Shown: piece by piece, positions 1-8,676 of the stretch
Numbering within the stretch: position 1 is the first letter of the stretch
Layout: the number at the start of each line of letters is the position of its first letter
NCBI RefSeq assembly: GCF_000611645.1
Contig: NW_014013326.1
Location: 1-14,806 of the forward strand
Length of the DNA: 14,806 nt
Direction: 5' to 3'
From: Monoraphidium neglectum
Taxonomy: Eukaryota > Chlorophyta > Chlorophyceae > Sphaeropleales > Selenastraceae
Position numbers and translations under genes: made by a program
The notes under the pieces: model-generated
What the model was told of the DNA's origin: nothing
The model's database searches: none
What the model saw: the letters and a program-made list of their open reading frames with translations, nothing else

Positions 1-861
1 CTCGTCGGCGGCGCGCCCGCGTGGCCGGGCGACGCGGCGGCGGCGCCGGGCGAGGGCCTGCGGCGCGGGCTGCGGCCGGGGGAGGGCGCGGTGCGCGAGG
101 TCGCGGCGTACGTCCTCGATCACGGCCACTTCGCGGGCGTCCCTGCCACGGCGATGGTGCAGCTGGAGGTTGGCAGCGGCGCCGCCGCCGGCGCCGCCGA
201 CGCACCGGCCGCCGCGCCGCGCGCAAAGGTCGGGTCGCTGCAGCAGTTTGTGGCCGCCGACTCGGACTGCGAGGAGCGCGGCGTCAGCGACTTCCCGGCG
301 TCCGAGGTTCACAAGATCGCGATCCTCGATCTGCGCCTCGGGAACACCGACCGCAACGGCGGCAACATCCTCGCGCGCCGCGGCGCTGGCGGGGCCTGGG
401 AGCTCGTGCCGATTGACCACGGCTGCTGCCTGCCCGACCGCTTCGAGGACCTCAGCTTCGAGTGGCAGTGGTGGCCGCAGGCGGAGCGGCCGTTTGACGA
501 CGCGGCGCGCGCGTACATCGCGTCGCTCGACGCGGAGCGCGACGCCGCGACGCTCGCCGCGCACGGCCTCGTGCTGCGCCCCGAGTGCCTGCGCGTGCTG
601 CGCGTCTGCACCATGCTGCTGCAGAAGGCCGCTGCGGCCGGGCTGACCCCGAGCCAGATCGCGGGCATCGCGTCGCGGCAGGCGCTCGGGCGCTCGCCGC
701 TCGAGAAGATGCACGGCGCGGCGGCGGCGCTGGCCGGCGTCGGCGCTGGCGGCGCTGGCGGTTTTGACGAGGCGGCGTACCTGGGTTACATGGGCAAACT
801 GATTGACGAGCTGCTTGAGGACGACTTTGTCCTTGACAACGGCGGGCAGCTGCTGCTGTGA
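1..861 (+). CDS. Phosphatidylinositol 4-kinase gamma-like protein, C-terminal part (5' partial)
   Basis: The frame is open from base 1 to a TGA at 859-861, so the gene enters from the left; no start is assigned. The protein matches the C-terminal half of the PI3/4-kinase fold as found in plant PI4K-gamma (ubiquitin-like-domain kinases). It contains REVAAYVLDHGHFAGVP near the start, the catalytic loop HKIAILDLRLGNTDRNGGNI (bases 310-369, with Asp at 349-351 in the NTDRN motif), and the metal-binding IDHG at 412-423, equivalent to DFG. A helical tail follows, with FEWQWWPQAERPF, LEKMH and LIDELLEDDFVL. An Ala-rich insertion (roughly residues 60-75) lies between the N-terminal helix and the catalytic loop. 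No intron is visible. Family members phosphorylate phosphatidylinositol at the 4 position, or in some plant cases act as protein kinases; which applies here cannot be told. The catalytic residues are intact, so an active kinase is expected. Confidence 0.88.
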   Translation, partial: LVGGAPAWPGDAAAAPGEGLRRGLRPGEGAVREVAAYVLDHGHFAGVPATAMVQLEVGSGAAAGAADAPAAAPRAKVGSLQQFVAADSDCEERGVSDFPASEVHKIAILDLRLGNTDRNGGNILARRGAGGAWELVPIDHGCCLPDRFEDLSFEWQWWPQAERPFDDAARAYIASLDAERDAATLAAHGLVLRPECLRVLRVCTMLLQKAAAAGLTPSQIAGIASRQALGRSPLEKMHGAAAALAGVGAGGAGGFDEAAYLGYMGKLIDELLEDDFVLDNGGQLLL

Positions 862-879
862 CGCGGCCCGCAGCCGCGG

Positions 880-900
880 GCCCGCGGCACTGCCGCGGGC
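880..900. repeat. Perfect 9-bp inverted repeat (hairpin) just after the kinase stop
   Basis: GCCCGCGGC (880-888), loop ACT, GCCGCGGGC (892-900). It sits 19 nt past the TGA inside a very GC-rich stretch to about 917 that could form further alternative stems. It would lie in the 3' UTR of the kinase mRNA. Its function is unknown; such stems also arise by chance at this GC content. Confidence 0.5.
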
Positions 901-1600
901 GCCTGCGGGGCCGCGGGCCCTTGGCCCCCACACGCGCGAGGGACGCGCCCGGGGGCGGCACTCTTGAAGAACGACTTTGTTGCCTGGTTTCGACGTCTCA
1001 AGCGCGGTCGGTCCCCTCAGCCCCACAAAACATACACGTTCCTACATCAAAATATATACATACCTGTGTCAACAGTGCGGACGGCCAGTGGTGCTGCAGC
1101 AACACTGCGGCGGCGGCGGCGCGGCAGCGGCCGCCTGCTGGCTTGGGCGAGCATGCTCCCGCGGCAGCTGCAGCGCCCCGCGCCGCAAATCACCCCGTCT
1201 GTCGCAAACTAGTCCACTGCTCTCGCACACACCTTTCGACCCGTGCGCCTTACCGACCCCCGGCTCTCTCCAAACCGAGCCTTCAGCCGGGGGCCAGCCG
1301 CCGTGCCCTGCGCGCCGCTGTCATTTGGCGCTGTCATCTGCCGCGGCTGCCGCAGCCTACTGCGCGTCGGGCCGGCCGCGGCGCCCTCAACGGTCATGCG
1401 CATGCCACACGTGGGGCGCGCAGCTGTGCGTCCCGCGCGGCCGCGCTTCGCGCGTTTACACGCGTCTGCCGGGCATGCGGCGCCTGCGGCGGGGCCGGCA
1501 GCTTTTCACCCGGGCAGATTTTGACCTGGTCCCGGGCCGCGGCAGGCTCCACGGCGGCGCGCGCCGCGCTACCAGCTGGCTTGCCTCTCGTGGGCGCGTC
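901..1600. other. Non-coding stretch after the kinase gene; no supported gene
   Basis: Presumed 3' UTR plus intergenic DNA. It contains a short AT-rich island around 1025-1065 and GC-rich low-complexity tracts. The algal polyadenylation word TGTAA does not occur on the plus strand between 862 and 3258; the first is at 3259-3263. Long open frames here are Arg/Ala/Pro/His-rich with no recognisable motif, and I treat them as a GC effect. Confidence 0.55.
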
Positions 1601-3660
1601 AAGGCGGCGGCGGCCGCCGCGTTTGGAAAAGCTCAACCGATCGGGATCCCTATCCAACCAGGGCGCGCTTGTTTCAAGTGCGCACGAGCACGCCCATTGC
1701 TGCGGCCAGGCGGCCCGCCCTTTGCCGCTCTCCTGCGGTGCCTGCTCCACAGCGGGCACCGCACACCCTGCATCGCACCCCCACTGTTCATTTTCATGCC
1801 CCCTACTTCCTCATGCACATGTTTCGACTCAGTTCTTCTGCCAGCGTGTGTGTGTCTGTGTCGCGGCTGTTTGTGTGACGGGCGGCCGTGGGTGGCCTGG
1901 GCGCTGCCGCAGTGGGTCGCCATGCATATGCGCACACGGCCGCCACGGCGCGTGTGCGCGCGCCTTGCGGCCCCTCGCCCCAAGCGCGCGCACGCGCTCA
2001 GCCACAGCCCTTGGTGCGCACAGGCACGCCCTTCTCGCCGCGCGCCGCGGCTCCCTGCCCAGCGCTGGCCGGCTTGGCATGCGGCGCGCGGCGCCCGCCC
2101 GCCCTCATGACTGGCGGCGCTCTGCGCAGCGAGGCAGTCACGCCCGAACCCTCTCATACTGCGCTCTCCGGAGTTGGAAACGTTGCCGTGCTTTTTCTTC
2201 CCGGTCAGTCAGCTCAACGCTCTGTGTACGTATGCACGCGCGGTGGCGGGGCGCCGCGGCGCCTGGCCGCCGCGTGGCAGGCAGGTTTCAGGGCGCCCCT
2301 GCGCCTGCCGCGGCGCAGGGGCGCCCGCGGCTCTCAATCAAAACGCGCGCACAAGTCAGCAGCAAAACGCGACAGACGCGCCTGGACGCCCCCGCATCCA
2401 CGGCGTGGGCGCCGACCCCCGGCGCCCATGCTCGCGTCGCGCGGCGGTGCAGGGCTCGAGGGCCGCGTTGCGCCGCTCGGCGAGCGCCGCGGCTGCCGAT
2501 GCCGCCGCGCCGCCTCACGGCAAAACGCGGCCCCGGCTCCGCTTCCGAAATCGCGTCCCGCCTCGCTGCGACGGCGGCAGTGTTTCCCTACTCATGATGT
2601 ATCATAGCTTTCGGCGGCGGCGGAGTTGCACTGGGATGTGCGATCGAGTCTCTCACGCTTTTTCAAAGTGTCTCCCCTGCACCCACGAAACGCTCGGGAG
2701 GCGCCGCGCCCCCCGCGCGCCACTTTTTGGGCCGCCCCGGCGCGCGCGCAGGCTTGGGCTCCCTGCAGGCCCCGGCGTGCGCGCGCGGGCGGGGCGGTTG
2801 TGGCGCGCCTCACACACGTCTTGGTTGACCTCGGCTCGTGCTTTCGACGGGTGATAATGTGACATGTGGGCGGCCGGGCCCTCACAGGGAGGGCGGGGGG
2901 CGTCACACCGTATTTGTCCAATGTCAAAGGGGGGCCCCGACGGGTATCACCATGCGCACAAGCTTTCTGCGAACCAGCGGCCCTGCCCAGTCTGGTGGTG
3001 GCCGCAGTTTGGGTGGGCTCTGCGCTTTGTGTTGCCGCGGCGGCGGCCCCGCACGCGCAGCTGTGGCAGCTGCGTCGGTGCGTGTGCTTACCACTTTTCG
3101 AGGTGCGCTTGGCGCGGCTTGCCGCCCCGCAGGGCCCCGCCCCGGGGGTTGGCCTGGCCTCGTCACCCGCACCGCGTGTTCGCGTCACAAGTGTGTGCGA
3201 GTGTATTTGTGTTTCGTCATGCTTGCCGCGGCAAGCACCAAATCGTCGCGTTCTTGGGTGTAAGGGGTGAGGTCCCTCAACCCAATCCCCTTTTCATGGC
3301 GCGCCCTTGTTTGGGCCCCCGCCGTCCCCTTCGACACCACAGCCGCAGCCCTCAACCCCATACCTTCCCCGGCCGCTCAAGTGTGCGGCCTGCATTTTGG
3401 TCTTGATGCGAGTATCCTTTGATGTGAGTACCCTTTTGTAATCATACTCCACCTCAAGATGAAGGGGGAGAAGGGAGGTGTGCACTCTTGCAAGAGAGCT
3501 CTTGTATCAGGAATGCCCTGCCCACAGACGAGCTTCGCCATGCCGTGCGTCACGCCATCACCACCAGCAGCAGCAGAAACCACCACTTGGCTGCTGGATG
3601 AACAGCCTCAATGCATCAGGCACCCAGGGACTGATGGCTGTTGCTCGCATCAAGAAGTGA
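1601..3660. repeat. Dispersed repeat, copy 1 (with about 1.05 kb not present in copy 2)
   Basis: Colinear similarity to 11273-12200 in the same orientation. Matching blocks are about 1620-1945 with 11292-11613, about 2994-3290 with 11620-11910, about 3340-3450 with 11950-12062, and about 3600-3646 with 12147-12193. Shared strings include GGGTCGCCATGCATATGCGC, TTTGGGTGGGCTCTGCGCTT, GTGCGGCCTGCATTTTGGTC and CCTCAATGCATCAGGCACCC. By eye the identity is roughly 75-80%. No conserved open frame, terminal inverted repeat, long terminal repeat or target-site duplication is visible, so the class is unknown. It may be a degraded non-autonomous transposable element or an old segmental duplication. Boundaries are approximate. 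Confidence 0.75.
1946..2993. other. Segment present in repeat copy 1 and missing from copy 2
   Basis: Repeat homology stops after the GCATATGCGCACA(C/T)GGCC string at about 1945 and resumes at GGTGGCCGCAG/A at about 2994. In copy 2 the two flanks are adjacent (11613-11620). The segment is GC-rich, with no recognised gene and no clear terminal repeats. It is either an insertion in copy 1 or a deletion from copy 2; GGCC microhomology at both edges leaves both open. Confidence 0.55.
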
Positions 3661-4180
3661 GCCGGAGCCGCCCTGTGCTGTCGCTGCGTGACCCCTCACC
3701 AGCGTTGCTTTGAAACCAACGGCAGCTGGCTGGGCGAGGACTAGGCAGCCTGCTCCTGGTTATGGAAGGTTCCCATGGCCGCCACTTGGAGTTGTGTTTT
3801 TGGCGGCTAAGCGACGCAGGGTTGCCAGGTAGGCAGAGAAGAACGGGAACCAGCGGGAAACGACAGCTCCATGCCTACTGGCTTGGCTAGCTCTGCGGCC
3901 CTGGAAGGGTCCCGCAGCAGGTGGCCCGAACCACCCATTGGTGCTGGGGTTGACGGGGGTTGGCGGGGCTGAGCTGCTACTGCTCGGTTGCCTTGAAAAA
4001 AACGGTCAAAGACGAGATGGGATGATGTGAAGAGCGTGTTACATGCAAGGGTGCGCTTGCGAGTGTGTGTGTATGTCTCCAAGGCCCGCCTGTTTTCAAC
4101 CAAACAGCAAACTTGCATACTCTGCAGTGCTAGACAGATGCAACGCATGTGCGTCGTGCGCTGGGCTGTGGCAAGTGTGA

Positions 4181-4185
4181 TTACA
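4181..4185 (-). terminator. Candidate TGTAA polyadenylation signal for the peptidase gene
   Basis: Plus-strand TTACA reads TGTAA on the minus strand, the word used as a poly(A) signal by chlorophycean algae. It lies about 840 nt past the predicted stop at 5028. A second minus-strand TGTAA is at 4039-4043. Either would give a long 3' UTR. The word is short and expected by chance, so support is weak. Confidence 0.3.
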
Positions 4186-4897
4186 AGGCATGTGCGCGCC
4201 GGCCGAAGGTGTGACTCATCCCTTCGAGAATCGTGGACAGGGGCCTCGCGAATCACACCGACAAACGGTTGATGGCTTGAAGTGCAACCCTATGAGATTC
4301 GATAGATGGCTCCAGAAGCGGGGCAACCGCGGGTATTGTAACAACCCCAGTAGTATCATCAACGGTCACGCCGCAGGAATGAAGTACTGACTCGGCGACC
4401 TCTCCGTGACGCTCAGTCGGCGCGTCATCTCAAAAGTCTCTCGACACGCGCCACGCAAGGAAGCTATCGTGCAGGCCAAGCAGACTCTGGCAGGCTGGTT
4501 CATGAACTAATCAGTGCGGCAGCCCACGCAGCGGCGGGATATCATATCATGGGGCCGGCGCGCGGCGGCGACGCCGCACGGCTCACTCGGGTCAGAATTG
4601 CTCCTTATAGGTTGCAGCAAGGGGGACGCAACGCGGCTGTATATGCGTGACTTGATTCGGCAGCTCTATGCATTGGGTGGAAACAAGCCTCGCCCCTGAG
4701 GGGCAGGGATGGTCGGTTGAAAAATTGGCAGCAATGGAATTGCGCTTGAGAGCGGCGCCTAGAGAAGGCGGGGCCAGCAGGGCGATGAGTCAAGCAGCAC
4801 ACGCAAACGCCCGCGGACACGTGCACGTGGAGGCTTGGGCGGTACACGTGAATTTGCAGGTATACCCCATGCACGTGCCGTGTCGCACAGCTGCTAG

Positions 4898-5018
4898 TAC
4901 ACCGCCGGTGTCTTTGGATTGCTTGCCTTGAACACCGCCGTCTTTGCCAATGACGCAGCCCAGAACTCCATTATCTTCGGCCTGTTTGCGGCATTGGCGT
5001 TTGGCGGCGCAGGCGATT
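4898..5018 (+). pseudogene. Unrecognised hydrophobic ORF fragment, possible exon remnant
   Basis: Directly after an in-frame TAG (4895-4897, part of CAGCTGCTAG, which could serve as a splice acceptor) the plus frame reads about 40 hydrophobic, algal-codon-like residues. They include VFGLLALNTAVFANDAAQ and IIFGLFAALAFGGAG, resembling one or two membrane helices. Downstream the frame continues antisense into the last exon and intron of the minus-strand peptidase gene and loses its coding look. No upstream exon or start could be tied to it. It may be a relic exon of a small membrane protein gene, or chance. I do not recognise the family. Confidence 0.25.
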
Positions 5019-5027
5019 TGCTTTGGA

Positions 5028-6440
5028 TTAGTTGGTTGCAGCTGGACCCAAGCGGTCCGCACGAAGCGGCAGACTCAGAACCTTCTGAGAAGTTTCATGC
5101 ATATGCATGCACTTGGATGAGAAATGAGCACGCCCTCCCCCCCCCTTTTGACCGGCCGGGGCGCTGGACAGCAGGCTGCACCACCGACGCACAAAGTTTT
5201 GCCCGCCCTTACACACGTCTGCGATCCACCACGGCGAATGCACATTCTCACCACTTATAGGGAATGTGTAGCTTGAGGCAATGCCAGTGAATGGGATAGT
5301 CTGAGTGATGTCGCCTGCCGCATTGATGACGTCGACTGCGAACGCGGTGATTCTGTCCTCCGCGCCGCGCCTATTGAAGACCACAATCTTAGACAAGCCC
5401 ACGGCGCAGTCGTACCCAATGGCCAATGTGGGGTTGGGGTCGTTCTGGTCGCAATGGCATATGCTGGTGCTTTTGCCGCTGACGTCCCCGTCATTGCAGA
5501 ACTGCGCAACCATTGATATGCCGAACTCGCGCCAAACTGTGCTCTGCTGGAATTGCAGGGCAGCTGGAGGCACCTGCACGCCGCGCTTGTTATATAACTG
5601 CACCTCTCCCAGATTCAGGATTGCTGAGATCGCCCTGGGCCTGATTCGGACTTGGCAACTGCCATCGGGGGTTTCAAGCTGGTAAATATCCATGGCTGAG
5701 CTGCCACCGCATCCGCTCAGACCGTTGCCTGAGCAAGGACGGTCACAGTTGCCCGCGCTCATGTCTCCTCCTGTGATGTCCGCCTCGTCTGCATCGCTGC
5801 CCCAGCACTCACTGCCAGATTGGATGGCCGCATAGCGTTTGCCTGCCGTGGCGGCCAGGAAGGCGCACGAGGGCACAGTCATGCGCTTGTCGGCCCCCAG
5901 CTTTGTTGCGCCAAGGGCCTTTCTCACTGCCATGTGGTCGAAGCAGCCTCGGTGCATTGGCACAGCTAGCCCTGCGTGTGCAAGCAAGGAAGCGACTGCA
6001 GTTGGGGTTGCGCATGCTCGTGAGCGTGGGTGTGTGCGAGCACCCATCAAATCAACAGGTCCACACTTGCTCATTGTCTCAAGCACTCCCTCATAGTCGC
6101 AGGCACAATAGCAGTTTATGCCTGCCCAGCTGCCGCGCCGCTTGGTTGCACCTTATGTGTGCGCTCAGACAGGTACATGCTCACACTCTTGCACGTACAC
6201 ACTCCACTGGGTGGTGCAAGCCCAGCTGTAGACGAAAAAGCACCTTCACCATTCCCACTTGCATGGCAGACACTTGACCACACACACAGTGTGGACAACA
6301 GGCCCCTCTTGCACAAAGCGTTGCAGCGGGTGTGCAAGTGTTTCTTTGAAACAATGAACAATCAGATGCTGCATATGAGACGCTGATGCTCACCTGCTGC
6401 TGGGCGGGTTGCTGGGGTGGCAGCTGGACGGGCAGGCTTG
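5028..6440 (-). repeat. Tandem duplication unit A (distal WSC exon with flanking introns)
   Basis: Homologous to about 6442-7990. It comprises the WSC exon 5252-5995 (744 nt), its upstream intron 5996-6393, part of the linker exon, and the downstream intron 5042-5251 with the terminal exon. The exons differ at about 55 of 744 positions by hand count and have no net indel. Introns are recognisably homologous (for example GGTACATGCTCACACT, CACTGGGTGGTGCAAGC and GCTGATGCTCACCTGCTGCT/TACTGATGCTCACCTGCT) but carry many gaps: 398 versus 563 nt for the upstream intron. Confidence 0.85.
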
Positions 6441-8628
6441 CCTAGTTGGTGATGACGGTTGCAGTTGGATGCAAGTGGTCCGCATGGAACGGCGGAAATA
6501 GATGTATGATGTGCACAGGCCAAAAATGAGCAAGACCACATCTTTGGCCGCTGGCCAACATGCATGATGTTCACCCTGGTGGAGCACCGTGAAACGATTG
6601 CACCACCAACGCATACAGTTTTGCCCGCCCTCGCACACCACTGCAATAAATCACAGCAAATACACATTCTTACCACTTATAGGGAATGTGTAGCTTGAGG
6701 CACTGTCAGTGAATGGGATAGTCTGAGTGATGTTACCTTTCGCATTGATGACGTCGACTGCGAACCTGGTGATTCTGTTCTCCCAGCCGCGCCTGTTGAT
6801 GACCACAATCTTAGACAAGCCCACGGCGCAGTCGTACCCAATGGCCAAAGTGGGGTTGGGGTCGATGTCGTCGCAATGGCACATGTTGGTGTTTTTGCCG
6901 CTGACGTCCCCGTCATTGCAGAACTGCGCAACCATCGGTGTGCCGAACTCGCGCCAAACTGTGCTCTGCTGGAATTGCAGGGCAGCTGGAGGCACCTGCA
7001 CGCCGCGCTTGTTGTATAACTGCACCTCTCCCAGGTTCAGGATTGCCGGCGTCACCATGGGCCTGATTCGGACTTGGCAACTGCCATCGGGGGTCTCAAG
7101 CTGGTAAATATCCATGGCTGAGCTGCCGCCGCATCCGCTCAGGTCGTTGCCTGAGCAAGGACGATCACAAGTGCCCGAGCTTATGCCTGCTTCTGCGATC
7201 CCCGCCTGGTCTGCATCGCTGCCCCAGCACTCACTGCCAGATTGGATGGCCGCATAGCGTTTGCCTGCCGTGGCGGCCAGGACAGCGCACGAGGGCACAG
7301 TCATGCGCTTGTCAGCCCCCAGCTTTGTTGCGCCAAGGGCCATTTTCACTCCCATGTGGTCAAAGCAGCCTCGGTGCATTGGCACGGCTAGCCCTGCGTG
7401 TGCAAGCAAGGAAGCGACTGCAGTTGGGGTTGTGCATGTATACATGTGCAAGTGCGTGCGTGCAAACACTCGACGCAACAGGTCCACCACTTTCTCACGA
7501 CCTCAGACAACCCCTCAGCTGCACAGGCGCAGCAACCAACCACCCCGCTGCATCCACCACATTCATGGGTATTGTGAGGAGTAGTTACGCCCCAACGCAT
7601 ATTCAGCCGGGGTGGCCGGTCACGCCAGCAAGTGCACCCGCAGACCAGCCGCCAATCTGCTTTCACCTGCCCGTGTGCCGCCGCGCTTGCTCGCAGCACA
7701 TATGTGTGCGTCCCGACGGGTACATGCTCACACTGTCACATGCACACTCCCGGAGTGGGCCACTGGGTGGTGCAAGCACACCTGTACTCAGAAACACACC
7801 TCCTGCCATTCCCACCATCACACTTCCCGCCATTCCCACTCACAGTATGCATGGCAGCAGACATATGAACCACACGCACGCACACCATCGAGCACAGGCC
7901 CCTCTCTAAGGCGTCGCACGGGGCACACTGGTGTATGTATAAACCACAAGACAATCACGTGCTTTGATACTGATGCTCACCTGCTGCTGGGCGGGCAGGC
8001 TCGGCGGCATTGTTCCCATCCCTGCAAATGCGCAGTCTTTGTCCCTTGATGGGCAGCCTGATGTTGCTGATCACGTCCTTGTTTTGCAGAATGAGGTCGT
8101 CAAGTCTGATCTCGTTTGCAACTGCCACGTCGGCCAAGTACTCGCCCGGCCTTCCCTGCAAGTTTGCCAAGCAACATATGCAAGGTATGTGAGAACGAAT
8201 GTCGTGCACGTGGGCTTGCGTGTGTGTACGTGCGGGTGGGCAGGCGGGCGGGTGGGCGGGCATGTGCGTGTGCGTACGTGAATTTGAGTGCGGTGACGTG
8301 TGTGCCACACACATCGCATGTGTGCCACACACATGCGGTGCGTGTGTGCGTACATGCATGCACATTGCGTGTGACTTTTGTGCGTGCAGGCACCCGCACG
8401 CCGCACAGCCGTGTGTGAGAATTCTGCGTGCATGCACGTGCACGCGTTAGTGTGTGTGCAGGTGAAGGTCTGTGTGTGGGCGGGCTTGCATGCACATAAG
8501 CACGCTTTGTGCACGCATGTGTGTGGCCACACGCACGCACAGTGCGGGTCTGTGCGTGTGCATCCGTACGTGTGTGAGAGCGTGTGCGCGCGCGCGCGTG
8601 TGTGTGTGCGCGCGTGTGTGTGTGTGTA

Positions 8629-8676
<48 letters not shown>

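Larger units (their letters stand above)
3661..5027. other. Gene-poor region downstream of the peptidase gene; weak ORF fragments only
   Basis: Lower GC than the flanks. It should hold the 3' UTR of the minus-strand peptidase gene. Two plus-strand stretches look mildly protein-like but are flanked by stops: about 4394-4510, ending QTLAGWFMN before TAA, and about 4590-4699, containing IGCSKGDATRLYMRDLIRQL. Neither has a plausible start plus splice context that I could justify, and neither is recognised. They could be decayed exons or chance. Confidence 0.4.

Noticed and set aside
858..2597. A 579-codon plus-strand open frame overlapping the kinase stop
   Set aside because: Composition is Arg/Ala/Pro/His/Ser-rich with no motif, it starts inside the kinase stop region, it runs across the boundary of a dispersed repeat, and the frame is not kept in repeat copy 2. 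High GC depletes stops, so long frames are expected.
5305..7107. Pair of identical-looking plus-strand frames of 126 residues (5305-5685 and 6727-7107)
   Set aside because: They are antisense shadows of the duplicated WSC exons; their similarity comes from the duplication.
5028..7490. Two separate tandem WSC genes rather than one
   Set aside because: No start codon with signal peptide precedes either WSC exon, while upstream and downstream exons join in phase 1 on every side, so a single gene explains the data better.
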